A stretch of 43,705 bases of DNA, taken from NCBI GenBank assembly GCA_011389985.1, contig JAABTH010000016.1:1-43705 (forward strand), written 5' to 3'. The translations under genes were made by a program, and so were the position numbers. Origin of the DNA: Bacillota bacterium. GTDB taxonomy: Bacteria > Bacillota > Dethiobacteria > DTU022. The notes under the pieces are model-generated. The model searched no databases. It saw only the letters and a program-made list of their open reading frames with translations, and was not told where the DNA came from. Shown here piece by piece: positions 14,849 through 23,756 of this stretch. How positions within the stretch are numbered: position 1 is the stretch's first letter; every line of letters begins with the position of its first letter.

Positions 14849-15604
14849 ATGAGAATCGGTATTGCCGGCTATGGACGAATGGGACAAATTATTCACCGGA
14901 CAGCTCTAGCCGCAGGCCATGAAGTGCCTCTTATCATTGATCCGGCTAGTATGGATAAAATGGTAAATGCAAAAAAGGCAGAACCCGGAATGCCGGCGGT
15001 TGATGTTATAATAGATTTCACATCTCCCAGGGCGGTAATAGCCAACATAAAGCTTTATGGTGAGCTAAAAATACCGGCAGTTATTGGTACAACAGGTTGG
15101 TACGACGAGATGGGCCAAGTAATTTCTGTTGTTGAAAATACCGGTATTGGTCTAATCTGGTCGGGAAATTTTTCCCTGGGTGTAAACATCTTTTTTTACA
15201 TGGTCAAGGCCGCGGGAAATATTATGAATCGGTTTACCGGTTATGACGTTGCTATTGATGAATATCACCACCGTTATAAAGCAGACAGTCCTTCAGGAAC
15301 CGCAGCTATGCTTGGAGAGATACTGCTAAACAGCTTAGATCGCAAAAAAAATATTTTTCCAGGTTCACCTGAAGAAGTTATTGCCGAAGATCAACTTAAT
15401 ATTTCATCAACCAGATGTGGTTCAGTTCCGGGCACCCACCGGATTATATTTGACAGCGAAGTAGATACGATAATACTTGAGCATGCAGCCCGCAGCCGCG
15501 AAGGATTCGCGCTGGGTGCCGTTAAAGCTGCCGAATGGATCTGCGGCCGCAGCGGATTATATTCCATTGATAACATGATGGAATCTATTTTGGGAGGAGA
15601 ATAA
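14849..15604 (+). CDS. dapB: 4-hydroxy-tetrahydrodipicolinate reductase
   Basis: DapB reduces the dihydrodipicolinate precursor with NAD(P)H in lysine and diaminopimelate synthesis. The 251-residue protein has the N-terminal nucleotide fold GIAGYGRMG, DFTSP and GTTGW near the cofactor site, SGNFSLGVN, and the substrate motif DEYHHRYKADSPSGTA with the catalytic histidine and lysine. ATG 14849 follows GGGAGGTG. It opens a tight four-gene operon dapB-dapA-dapL-lysA. No lysine riboswitch or T-box is seen upstream. Confidence 0.96.
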   Translation: MRIGIAGYGRMGQIIHRTALAAGHEVPLIIDPASMDKMVNAKKAEPGMPAVDVIIDFTSPRAVIANIKLYGELKIPAVIGTTGWYDEMGQVISVVENTGIGLIWSGNFSLGVNIFFYMVKAAGNIMNRFTGYDVAIDEYHHRYKADSPSGTAAMLGEILLNSLDRKKNIFPGSPEEVIAEDQLNISSTRCGSVPGTHRIIFDSEVDTIILEHAARSREGFALGAVKAAEWICGRSGLYSIDNMMESILGGE

Positions 15605-15606
15605 TT

Positions 15607-16551
15607 TTGAAAACAATCAATGACATCTTCAGAGGTGTGCATACTGCCCTGGTCACTCCGTTTACATCAACAGGCTCCGTCGATATCGGAGCGTTTAAAA
15701 GGCTTGTTGAATACCAGATTGAAGCAGGTATTGACGGGTTGGTGCCCTGTGGCACTACCGGGGAAAGCTCAACCCTGACACATGATGAACACGACCGTGT
15801 AGTTGCTCTTACTGTAGAATATGCAGATGGACGTGTTCCTGTTATCGCCGGTACCGGCAGTAATGCTACCAGCGAGGCGATACAGCTTTCACAACATGCC
15901 GAACAGGCTGGTGTGGATGCGGTGCTGCTGGTTAATCCCTATTATGTAAAGCCGACTCAGAAAGGTCTCTACCTTCATTTTAAAGCAATAGCCGAGTCGG
16001 TTTCAATTCCCTGTATTGTCTATAATATTCAGAGCCGCACCGGTGTAAATCTCGAAAATGAAACACTGCTCCGCCTGATGAACGAGCGATCGAATATCGT
16101 CGGTGTGAAAGAAGCTTCCGGCAGCCTTGAACAGATGAAGAACCTGATCGGATTACGTCGTGAGCAGTTCGTTGTCCTCTGTGGTGATGATAACATGACG
16201 GTTGATTTAATTGAGGCCGGGGGTAACGGAGTGGTTTCGGTGGCAGCCAACCTGGCGCCGCGTCTGATGAAGGAAATGGTTCACAGCGCGCTGAATAGAG
16301 ATATGAAGAAGGCACGCGAGCTTGAAGCAAAACTGATGCCTTTTTTTAAAGCATGCTTTGTAGAAACTAATCCCATACCGATCAAGACGGCAATGGCTAT
16401 GAAGAAATGGTGCCAGGAAGCATTTCGTCTGCCCATGTGTTCACTTGCTGCTGAAGAAAATTATGCTCTAATAGAAGAAGCAATGCAGGGTCTTGATCTT
16501 CCCGAAGCGGATGCCTTCAAGGTTAATATCATCGGAAATGGCAGGAAGTAA
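15607..16551 (+). CDS. dapA: 4-hydroxy-tetrahydrodipicolinate synthase
   Basis: DapA condenses pyruvate with aspartate semialdehyde. The 314-residue protein is a TIM barrel with Thr50-Thr51 in CGTTGESSTL, Tyr139 in VYNIQSRTG, and the Schiff-base Lys168 in VGVKEAS. The usual YNVPGRTG is YNIQSRTG here. TTG 15607 follows GGGAGGAGA, which overlaps the end of dapB, so translation is probably coupled. Length is slightly above the usual 290-300 because of a C-terminal extension. Confidence 0.95.
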   Translation: MKTINDIFRGVHTALVTPFTSTGSVDIGAFKRLVEYQIEAGIDGLVPCGTTGESSTLTHDEHDRVVALTVEYADGRVPVIAGTGSNATSEAIQLSQHAEQAGVDAVLLVNPYYVKPTQKGLYLHFKAIAESVSIPCIVYNIQSRTGVNLENETLLRLMNERSNIVGVKEASGSLEQMKNLIGLRREQFVVLCGDDNMTVDLIEAGGNGVVSVAANLAPRLMKEMVHSALNRDMKKARELEAKLMPFFKACFVETNPIPIKTAMAMKKWCQEAFRLPMCSLAAEENYALIEEAMQGLDLPEADAFKVNIIGNGRK

Positions 16552-16554
16552 AAT

Positions 16555-17784
16555 ATGGCTAAAATAAACGACAACTATCGCAAATTAAGCGCCGGTTATC
16601 TTTTCCCGGAGATCGGGCGGCGTGTAAAACTTTTTCAGCAGGAAAATAAGGGTGTTAAAGTGCACCGTCTCGGCATTGGCAACACAACTGAGCCCCTGAC
16701 TCCCGCGGTTATAAAAGGCCTTCATGAGGCGGTAGACCTTTTGGCAGACGTGGATACTTACAGCGGTTACGGCGATGAGCAGGGTGAAGCAGAGCTGAGG
16801 TCTGCCCTGGCCCGATTCTATCAAAACCGTGGAGTTAGCTTGAGTAGTGATGAGTTTTTTATCAGTGACGGCGCCAAACCGGACGCCGGCAATATACAGT
16901 CTATATTCAGCGCGAATAATCTGGTAGCCTTTCAAGATCCGGCTTATCCGGTATACGTTGATTCAAATGTAATTGGCGGCCGCTGTGGCCCTTATAACCC
17001 GAAACGCGGTGACTATGCCGGTTTTATATACATGGTTTGCAGTGAAGAAAAAAATTTTATTCCCGAGCCTCCGAAAGAAAAGGTGGATCTTATCTATATC
17101 TGCAGCCCCAACAACCCGACCGGGGCTGTGGCAAATCATGCAGATCTTCGCGCTTTTGTAGAGTATGCTTTAGAAAGTAAGGCAGTAATCATTTTTGATG
17201 CGGCCTATTCCGAATTTATTCAGGATCTAACCCTGCCGCGTTCCATTTATGAAATAGAGGGAGCCCGGAAATGCGCTATTGAAATAAACAGTTTTTCAAA
17301 GTCAGCCGGTTTTACCGGAGTGCGCCTTGGTTGGTCTGTTGTGCCCGAAGAAATAGAAACTGAGGATAGCGAACCCGGAGATTTACACCGTTTCTGGCTG
17401 CGCCGTCAGACAACTTTTTTTAACGGAGCCTCCAATCTAGCGCAAAAAGGTGGGTTTGCAGTATTGTCTGAAAAAGGGCAGAAAGAGTGTGCCCAACTTA
17501 TTACTTACTATATGGAAAATGCCCGGGTCATCAGGGAAGGTCTGCAATCAATGGGGCTTAAGGTACACGGTGGAGTTAATGCTCCCTACCTGTGGCTTAA
17601 AACCCCCGCTGAGATGTCATCCTGGAATTTTTTTGATAAACTTCTAAATGAAGCGCATGTGGTCGGCACCCCCGGTTCGGGTTTTGGCCCCTCGGGGGAA
17701 GGATATTTTCGCCTGAGCGCATTCGGTCACAGGGCAGATGTAGAAGATGCAGTAGAGAGTATTAAGAACAACCTGATTTTATAA
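16555..17784 (+). CDS. dapL: LL-diaminopimelate aminotransferase
   Basis: DapL converts tetrahydrodipicolinate directly to LL-diaminopimelate with glutamate, bypassing acylated intermediates. The 409-residue class I/II aminotransferase shows SGYGDEQGEAELR, the CSPNNPTGA motif, DAAYSEF and the PLP lysine K249 in NSFSKSAGFTGVRLGW. Length matches the family. It starts three bases after dapA, with AGGAAG inside the end of dapA. Its presence in place of dapD/dapE-type genes marks the aminotransferase pathway common in Clostridia. Confidence 0.96.
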   Translation: MAKINDNYRKLSAGYLFPEIGRRVKLFQQENKGVKVHRLGIGNTTEPLTPAVIKGLHEAVDLLADVDTYSGYGDEQGEAELRSALARFYQNRGVSLSSDEFFISDGAKPDAGNIQSIFSANNLVAFQDPAYPVYVDSNVIGGRCGPYNPKRGDYAGFIYMVCSEEKNFIPEPPKEKVDLIYICSPNNPTGAVANHADLRAFVEYALESKAVIIFDAAYSEFIQDLTLPRSIYEIEGARKCAIEINSFSKSAGFTGVRLGWSVVPEEIETEDSEPGDLHRFWLRRQTTFFNGASNLAQKGGFAVLSEKGQKECAQLITYYMENARVIREGLQSMGLKVHGGVNAPYLWLKTPAEMSSWNFFDKLLNEAHVVGTPGSGFGPSGEGYFRLSAFGHRADVEDAVESIKNNLIL

Positions 17785-17809
17785 GGCACAATTTTTGGAG
17801 GCGGTAAAG

Positions 17810-19072
17810 ATGACTGAAAAAAGAATACCACTAGCAAAGGAACAGCTCGAAGAAATTGCCAGGCAGTACCCGACTCCTTTTCACCTTTATGACGAAAAGG
17901 CTATTCGAGAAAATGGCCGTGCTTTTTATAAAACCTTTTCCTGGATAGAAGGCTTTAAAAACCATTTTGCTGTAAAAGCATGTCCCAACCCGGCCATACT
18001 TACTATTCTATTGGAAGAGAATATGGGTGTAGATTGCAGTTCACTTACAGAATTGCTCTTAGCTGATAAAGTAGGTTTTCAAGGTTCAGATATTGTGCTT
18101 ACATCCAATGACACCCCCCCGGAAGAATTTGCTGCTGCAGCCCGCATGGGTGCTGTTATTAATCTTGATGATCTGGCTCATATCGAAACACTCGAGAAAA
18201 GCGCCGGTATACCCGAGACGATTTCATTTCGCTACAACCCCGGAGATGCCAGAACCGGCAATGTTTTGATCGGTTTGCCGCAGGAGGCAAAATATGGTTT
18301 AACACGCGACCAGGTTGTCGAAGCTTACCAAATCATGAAAGAGAAAGGGGTAAAGCGTTTTGGCCTGCACACAATGGTTGCTTCAAACGAACTAGAGAGC
18401 AGCTATTTTGTTGAAACTGCCCGGATGCTTTTCGAGCTTGCAGTTAAAATAAAGAGGGAAAGCGGAGTTCGTATTGAATTAATTAATATGGGTGGCGGTA
18501 TCGGCATCCCATATAAACCCGAAGATGAGCCGGTTGACCTGGAATATATTTCGGAAGGGATGAAAAAACTATATAATGAAATTATAGTTGCAGAAAACCT
18601 GCACCCGGTCCGCATAGTATTTGAATGCGGTCGCCTGATAACCGGACCTTACGGTTACCTGGTCAGCAGGGTTCGTCAGGTTGCCAGGAAATATAAGCAG
18701 TATGTGGGGCTTGATTCCTGCATGGCCAACCTGATGAGACCGGGGCTTTACGGAGCTTATCATCATATTACAGTTCCCGGTAAAGAAGATCTGCCCCGCG
18801 ATCAGATTTACGATGTAACCGGTTCGCTCTGTGAGAATAATGATAAGTTTGCCATTGACCGCGAACTGCCGGCAATAGAGGCCGGAGACCTGGTTGTGAT
18901 ACATGATACCGGTGCTCATGGCTACTCTATGGGATTTAATTATAACGGCAAGCTGCGTTCTGCCGAATTGCTGTTGAGTGAAGACGGTTCAGTTCAATTG
19001 ATCCGCAGGGCGGAAACCATCGATGATTATTTTGCAACCATGAGATTCCCCGGTTCCCCGGTCAAAGTATAA
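17810..19072 (+). CDS. lysA: diaminopimelate decarboxylase
   Basis: LysA removes carbon dioxide from meso-diaminopimelate to give lysine. The protein of about 420 residues is a fold III PLP enzyme with Lys56 in HFAVKACPNP, the glycine-rich NMGGGIGIPY, ECGRLITGPYG, and SLCENND with the catalytic cysteine near the C-terminus. ATG 17810 is chosen over the TTG at 17795 because GGAGGCGGT (17797-17805) lies between them. No diaminopimelate epimerase gene is in this operon, so that step must be encoded elsewhere. A related carboxynorspermidine-type decarboxylase is less likely given the context. Confidence 0.9.
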   Translation: MTEKRIPLAKEQLEEIARQYPTPFHLYDEKAIRENGRAFYKTFSWIEGFKNHFAVKACPNPAILTILLEENMGVDCSSLTELLLADKVGFQGSDIVLTSNDTPPEEFAAAARMGAVINLDDLAHIETLEKSAGIPETISFRYNPGDARTGNVLIGLPQEAKYGLTRDQVVEAYQIMKEKGVKRFGLHTMVASNELESSYFVETARMLFELAVKIKRESGVRIELINMGGGIGIPYKPEDEPVDLEYISEGMKKLYNEIIVAENLHPVRIVFECGRLITGPYGYLVSRVRQVARKYKQYVGLDSCMANLMRPGLYGAYHHITVPGKEDLPRDQIYDVTGSLCENNDKFAIDRELPAIEAGDLVVIHDTGAHGYSMGFNYNGKLRSAELLLSEDGSVQLIRRAETIDDYFATMRFPGSPVKV

Positions 19073-19116
19073 ACTGCCGTCAGGAACGATTTTAATAACG
19101 GGAAGGAGAGATTTAC

Positions 19117-19884
19117 ATGATTCGTAGTGATATAAGAGCTTATATCAATATCGGAGCGTTGGCTCTTGTCTTACTCTTTAACTTTTTATCGAATGCCTTA
19201 CCTTTTAATGGTCTGACCCAGGGTGATCTGGGCGAGTTGTACCCGGTTTTACTCACTCCTGCCAGTTACGTATTTTCAATTTGGGGTCTCATCTATCTGG
19301 CCCTTATTGCTTTTATTATTTACCAGGCCTTGCCGGGTTCCAGAGACAACCCTCTAGTTAAGGCAGTGGGAATACTTTTTGCGGTAAGTTCACTTTTTAA
19401 CATCCTCTGGCTTTTTGCCTGGCATTATCAGAGAGTCGGCTGGTCTATGATCATCATGCTCCTACTGCTGGCAACACTGATTGTGATTTACCTGCGTTTA
19501 GGAGCGGTAACGACAGAAAAAAACATGTACGAGCGCTTTCTGGTTAAGTATCCCTTCAGCCTTTACCTGGGATGGATTTCAGCGGCCACGCTTGTTAATT
19601 TTAACGCGCTTTTATACGATATTGGTTGGCTTGGCACAGGTGGCGGGGGTATTTTCTTTACCATGCTTATGATCCTGGTTGCCGGTTTAGTAGCCCTGGC
19701 TGTTTTTTACCTGCGGCAGGATTATATCTATGCAGCCGTTTTTGTCTGGGCTTTAGTCGGTATAGGGGTCAAACATGGCACAGATATTGTTATCCTAACA
19801 ATTACTGCCTGGCTTGCCGCTGCAGCGATTCTGTTTTTCCTTGGCTGGATTACCGCCGGTAAGAGCCGTGGATATTCAGGGTAG
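19117..19884 (+). CDS. TspO/MBR-like tryptophan-rich membrane protein
   Basis: The 255-residue protein has about seven to eight membrane helices and regions typical of TspO-related proteins: PASYVFSIWGLIYLALI, LFNILWLFAWHY, and YPFSLYLGWISAATLVNFNALL. It is longer than classic TspO (about 160 residues, five helices) and belongs to the extended group found in bacteria. TspO proteins bind tetrapyrroles or act in stress signalling; the role here is unknown. ATG 19117 follows GGGAAGGAG, 44 bases after lysA with no terminator between. Confidence 0.75.
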   Translation: MIRSDIRAYINIGALALVLLFNFLSNALPFNGLTQGDLGELYPVLLTPASYVFSIWGLIYLALIAFIIYQALPGSRDNPLVKAVGILFAVSSLFNILWLFAWHYQRVGWSMIIMLLLLATLIVIYLRLGAVTTEKNMYERFLVKYPFSLYLGWISAATLVNFNALLYDIGWLGTGGGGIFFTMLMILVAGLVALAVFYLRQDYIYAAVFVWALVGIGVKHGTDIVILTITAWLAAAAILFFLGWITAGKSRGYSG

Positions 19885-19886
19885 CT

Positions 19887-21215
19887 ATGACTGAACCTAT
19901 AAATAAGAAGCGTTATTCAACGCTTAAGATGATCACCGGTACAGTATTTTTGCTTAACGCGGTGATCTTCTTTTTCCAGGCCTTTACAAAGAACCTTTTT
20001 CCACCACTTTTACTTCCGCTTCGCGAAATATTTTTACTTGATAACAGCGAAGCGGGCTTATTGGTAACCCTTGTTTTTTTCGGGTATGCGCTGGCCAGGT
20101 TCCCTTCAGGTATTCTTGCCGATATTTACGGCTGTACGCGCACGGTGCTAGTGGGCAGCGCGGCGATGGCGCTTTCTTTTCTGGCCATTGCACTTTCTCC
20201 ATCATACAATGTATTGGCAGTAATGACTTTTATGCTGGGAGTCAGCAGTGGCATCTACGTCACTGCAGGCTATACTCTGGCAGTAATAATCGGTTCCCGT
20301 GACAGGGCGGCAACAGCAACGGCTGCCTTCGAATCGTTTGGCATGATTGCTGCCATCATTTCACCTGTCCTGGTCACTTTTTTTATACTATTTCTGAACT
20401 GGCAGCTACTATTTATTTTTAACGGTCTTTTGTTAGCTGTCGTCACCTATTTCTTTTTTCGGGCCGGCAGTAAATCATCTGCACTCGAAGAAGAATATGG
20501 TCATAGTAATGGCTTAGATGTTAAGGGAAAAAATACAGTTCAGGAACCAGACCCTGCCAGAATAAGCAAAAAAAGTTTTTCTGATGAAGTTAAATCATCT
20601 TTTGTTATTTTCAGTAATCCGATGATCAGGCGCTTTATAATTTGGAGTACGCTGGTTGGTGGGTTGGGTGCACTTTCCTGGACTGGAATTAATTCATTTA
20701 TCCCCACGTTCCTGGTTGAAGAGAGAGGGTACAGTTACGAAATAGCAAATCAGTTGTTTATCACAGTGGCAGTGGCTGGTTTGTTGGCCAAGATAGCCAC
20801 GGGTTGGTTGGCTGATCGCTTTGGCAATAATGTTGTTTTATTCATCAATCTGGTTGTCAGTGTTGGTTTGTTTATAACATTAACCCTGGTAGTAAATCTT
20901 TGGGCTATAATTTTAACCCTTGCCCTGCTGGGAGCAGCTTGTCTCAATACGAATACCCTCATCAATTCACATGTTTTGCGTCATATGCCTCCGCGGTACC
21001 AGGGAGCCGGGTTTGGCCTTTTTTGTACTGCCTACACGGTCATATACAGCGCCGGTCCCTATATAACCGGATTTTTATCAGATCTTTTTGGTATAAGCAG
21101 GGCTATTCAGCTAAGTTCAGCAGGTGCTGTAGCTGCATTTTTGTTGATACTTCTGGCCGATCGTTTTATACCCAGGCAAATGCTCAGAGAACTGTCTTCC
21201 TGGAGAGAAAGTTAA
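19887..21215 (+). CDS. MFS transporter
   Basis: The 442-residue protein has 12 predicted helices with a polar central loop (about residues 195-235). It has the motif ARFPSGILADIYGCTRTVL after helix 2 and ATGWLADRFGNNVV in the second half. Substrate is unknown. ATG 19887 is two bases after the TspO-like stop, so the two are probably co-expressed, and with the lysine genes if transcription continues. It ends five bases before the convergent thioesterase gene. Confidence 0.88.
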   Translation: MTEPINKKRYSTLKMITGTVFLLNAVIFFFQAFTKNLFPPLLLPLREIFLLDNSEAGLLVTLVFFGYALARFPSGILADIYGCTRTVLVGSAAMALSFLAIALSPSYNVLAVMTFMLGVSSGIYVTAGYTLAVIIGSRDRAATATAAFESFGMIAAIISPVLVTFFILFLNWQLLFIFNGLLLAVVTYFFFRAGSKSSALEEEYGHSNGLDVKGKNTVQEPDPARISKKSFSDEVKSSFVIFSNPMIRRFIIWSTLVGGLGALSWTGINSFIPTFLVEERGYSYEIANQLFITVAVAGLLAKIATGWLADRFGNNVVLFINLVVSVGLFITLTLVVNLWAIILTLALLGAACLNTNTLINSHVLRHMPPRYQGAGFGLFCTAYTVIYSAGPYITGFLSDLFGISRAIQLSSAGAVAAFLLILLADRFIPRQMLRELSSWRES

Positions 21216-21220
21216 AGCAA

Positions 21221-21706
21221 TTAGCGCTGTGACTTTCCTTCACGCTTGCGTTCTTCAAGTCTGATCTTGCGTCTTTCTTCAGCTTCCCGGTGGCGTCTTT
21301 TTTCATCTTCAGTTTGAAGACTAAGGGGTGGAACATTTTTGGGCTTTCCATCGCTGTCGAGAGCTACATAAGTGAGATAGGCTGAAGCAGTATGACGGCG
21401 CTCGCCGGTTAGAAAGTTTTCTGCTTCAACTCTGGCCCCGATTTCCATAGATGATCTTCCCACGTAATTGATAGAGGCATTCACTTTTAAGAGATCGCCA
21501 ACATAGACAGGGTTATGAAAATCAAGCCGGTCAATTGAAGCTGTTACCACGTTGCTTGATGCATGCCGGCTGGCAACAATTCCGGCAGTATTGTCAATAA
21601 GTTTCATGATAATACCTCCGTGAACATTCCCCGCCAGGTTTGCATCAGCCTGGGTCATTTGTTGCACGATAAAGACGCTGCTTTGATCAATTGTTTTGCC
21701 TTTCAT
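21221..21706 (-). CDS. acyl-CoA thioesterase (hotdog fold)
   Basis: The 161-residue protein has the hotdog signature ANLAGNVHGGIIMKLIDNTAGIVASRHA, followed by DRLDFHNPVYVGDLL, as in YciA and BACH-type thioesterases that hydrolyse acyl-CoAs to free acids. The last 35 residues are a highly charged Glu/Arg/Lys helix common in this family. The start is ATG 21706 with GGGAGGGAACC upstream. The neighbour on the same strand is the YgbA-like gene, 81 bases upstream. Confidence 0.88.
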   Translation of the reverse strand: MKGKTIDQSSVFIVQQMTQADANLAGNVHGGIIMKLIDNTAGIVASRHASSNVVTASIDRLDFHNPVYVGDLLKVNASINYVGRSSMEIGARVEAENFLTGERRHTASAYLTYVALDSDGKPKNVPPLSLQTEDEKRRHREAEERRKIRLEERKREGKSQR

Positions 21707-21787
21707 CTAGGTTCCCTCCCGAGTTATGATTTATGTATCGATATTTTTTTATGTTTGCTCACAGAGACAAAGGTTTGGGCAAAAGAA

Positions 21788-22117
21788 TTATAAATGCTGT
21801 TTAGGTCTGGCAAATGAATCGAAGAGGTGGTAAATGGCTAAAATAGGATGTTTATAGATCATTCTTGGGCCGGAATATCTCATAATCCGGCGAATACTTT
21901 CCCTCGGCCCAGGTTTAAAACAATGAATGCTGCATTTTGCACAGGTTGTCTTTTTCTCTCCCAGTTTACAGTTTTGAATTCTTTCGCAGGCATAATTGAA
22001 GATTTCTGTGCAATTTTCACAGGGCACCTTTTCCCGGTGATGATTCTCTCTGCAGTATAAGATAATCATTGCTTCAATTGTTTTAATTTCGCGTTCGGTT
22101 TTCTTTTTATCATTCAT
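21788..22117 (-). CDS. nitrous-oxide-stimulated promoter family protein (YgbA-like)
   Basis: The 109-residue protein carries the family's cysteine pattern (YCRENHH, CENC, CERIQNC, CAKCSIHC) followed by the signature RIMRYSGPRMIYKHPILAIYH. In E. coli the homologue ygbA is induced by nitric oxide through NsrR. The biochemical role is unsettled, and the cysteines could bind a metal or an Fe-S cluster. It has its own promoter and is divergent from the KdpD-like kinase. Confidence 0.85.
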   Translation of the reverse strand: MNDKKKTEREIKTIEAMIILYCRENHHREKVPCENCTEIFNYACERIQNCKLGEKKTTCAKCSIHCFKPGPRESIRRIMRYSGPRMIYKHPILAIYHLFDSFARPKQHL

Positions 22118-22158
22118 ACCGAATTCACTTCAATTCACTGTGATCGTTACTCTTTTCT

Positions 22159-22186
22159 ATTATAACTTAAGATATCAAGGTGTCAG
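22159..22186 (-). promoter_or_regulatory. promoter of the YgbA-like gene
   Basis: On the minus strand CTGACA (22186-22181) and TATAAT (22164-22159) are 16 bases apart. Confidence 0.5.
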
Positions 22187-22209
22187 GTTACATTTCCTAT
22201 TTTTAAAGG

Positions 22210-22238
22210 TTGCAGGATCTAATCAGAAGGGTTAAGAT
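22210..22238 (+). promoter_or_regulatory. promoter of the KdpD-like kinase gene
   Basis: TTGCAG (22210-22215) and TAAGAT (22233-22238) are 17 bases apart. GATCTAA occurs at 22216-22222 and again at 22236-22242, 20 bases apart, as a possible two-site operator. The leader is only about 20-30 bases. Confidence 0.5.
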
Positions 22239-22263
22239 CTAAAATATATATCTTTCCAGCTTA

Positions 22264-23745
22264 ATGTGGACAACTATGGTTAAACAAGAAAAATATTACC
22301 CAAACTTTAAATACATCTGCCGGCAGATTATTGTCGTCATGCTGCTAACTCTGCTGGCTACTTTGCTGTCGTTTTTGATAAAGCATCTTGGTTTTAACGA
22401 AGTAAATATTGTTATTGTTTATATCCTATCTGTATTACTTGCTTCACGCTATACGAGAGGCTTTATCTACGGGATTTTTACTTCTTTTATTGCCACTCTA
22501 TCATTTAATTTCTTTTTTACAGAACCTGTTTATACCTTCACTGTATATGATAAATCTTATATCTTTACATTTATAATTATGTTGTTAGCTTCATTATTTT
22601 CAAGCACTTTAACCAGCAACCTTATTAATGCCAAAGAAAGGGCCAATGCCCAGGAAAAGCAGGCACAAACGCTGTATGGGATTACCAGTTCACTGGCAAA
22701 AACCAGGGGAATAAAAGACGTTATAGCTGTTTCCATGAGATGTTTATCCAGCCTTTACGAATGCGAAGTAATTTGTGTTATGACAGATGAAAACAAAAAA
22801 AAGTTGGATACAATAAAACTGCTGGAAAGCGGGGAAGATTTTATATACGGTGAACTGGAGCTGGATCAATTAGATCATTTTCTTGCTCCTTATTACTCAA
22901 CGCCCATAATAATTCAAGATAATCGCGTCTGCATTTTTTGCCTGCTAAATGATCTGGCAGATATTAACCAGGAGAGCCGTTATTTACTGGAATCAATATA
23001 TATGCAAATTAATATTGCCATGGAGCGCGAATATCTGGCCAAGGAAAAAGAGACTGCCAAAATTGAAACAATACAGGAAAGATTTAAAAATAACCTGCTG
23101 AGGGCCATCTCTCACGATTTAAGAACTCCTCTGGCAGTTATTACCGGCGCTTCAGAAATGCTGCTGCATAGTCTTGACAAACCTGAAGATATTAATGTTG
23201 CCGCAGAAATATATGAAGACTCCATCTGGCTTACCCGCCTGGTAGAAAATATATTAAGCTTAACCCGCATTCAGGAAGGCCGCCTTAATATAGTTACTCA
23301 ACTTGAAGCTGTAGAAGAAATAATCGCTGAATCAATAAGGCGGGTTCACAAGTATTCTCCAAACCATAAAATATCCGTGACTATTCCAGATGATGTAATA
23401 TTTGTAGATATGGACAGTAAACTAATCGTTCAGGTGTTGATCAATCTATTGGATAACGCGGTCAAACATACCGGACCGGAAGACGAGATAAATGTTAATG
23501 TGACACTAGGCAGCGACAAAGTCTGGTTCGAGGTCTCTGATAATGGTACGGGAATTGACGAAAATGATCTTAAAAGGCTTTTTAATATATTTGATCTGGC
23601 TGATAGCCAGAGGACAGATGCAAAAAGGGGCATTGGTTTCGGATTGGCAATCTGTAAAGCAATAGTGAATATGCATGGAGGCGAGATTTATGCTGATAAT
23701 AACAATACCGGCGGGGCAACGTTTAGCTTTTTCCTGAATCGATAG
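22264..23745 (+). CDS. KdpD-like sensor histidine kinase lacking the N-terminal KdpD domain
   Basis: The 493-residue protein has four membrane helices of the DUF4118 type (about residues 20-120), a GAF-like linker region, the phospho-acceptor His284 in AISHDLRTPL, and an ATPase domain with NLLDNAVKHT, DNGTGI and GIGFGLAICKAIV. Full KdpD (about 890 residues) also has an N-terminal ATP-binding KdpD domain and a universal-stress-protein domain; both are absent. The start could be ATG 22264 or ATG 22276, as neither has a clear ribosome site. It is followed 11 bases later by its regulator. Potassium or c-di-AMP related sensing is inferred from the family and the TrkA genes. Confidence 0.9.
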   Translation: MWTTMVKQEKYYPNFKYICRQIIVVMLLTLLATLLSFLIKHLGFNEVNIVIVYILSVLLASRYTRGFIYGIFTSFIATLSFNFFFTEPVYTFTVYDKSYIFTFIIMLLASLFSSTLTSNLINAKERANAQEKQAQTLYGITSSLAKTRGIKDVIAVSMRCLSSLYECEVICVMTDENKKKLDTIKLLESGEDFIYGELELDQLDHFLAPYYSTPIIIQDNRVCIFCLLNDLADINQESRYLLESIYMQINIAMEREYLAKEKETAKIETIQERFKNNLLRAISHDLRTPLAVITGASEMLLHSLDKPEDINVAAEIYEDSIWLTRLVENILSLTRIQEGRLNIVTQLEAVEEIIAESIRRVHKYSPNHKISVTIPDDVIFVDMDSKLIVQVLINLLDNAVKHTGPEDEINVNVTLGSDKVWFEVSDNGTGIDENDLKRLFNIFDLADSQRTDAKRGIGFGLAICKAIVNMHGGEIYADNNNTGGATFSFFLNR

Positions 23746-23756
23746 GAGGCCTGGAT

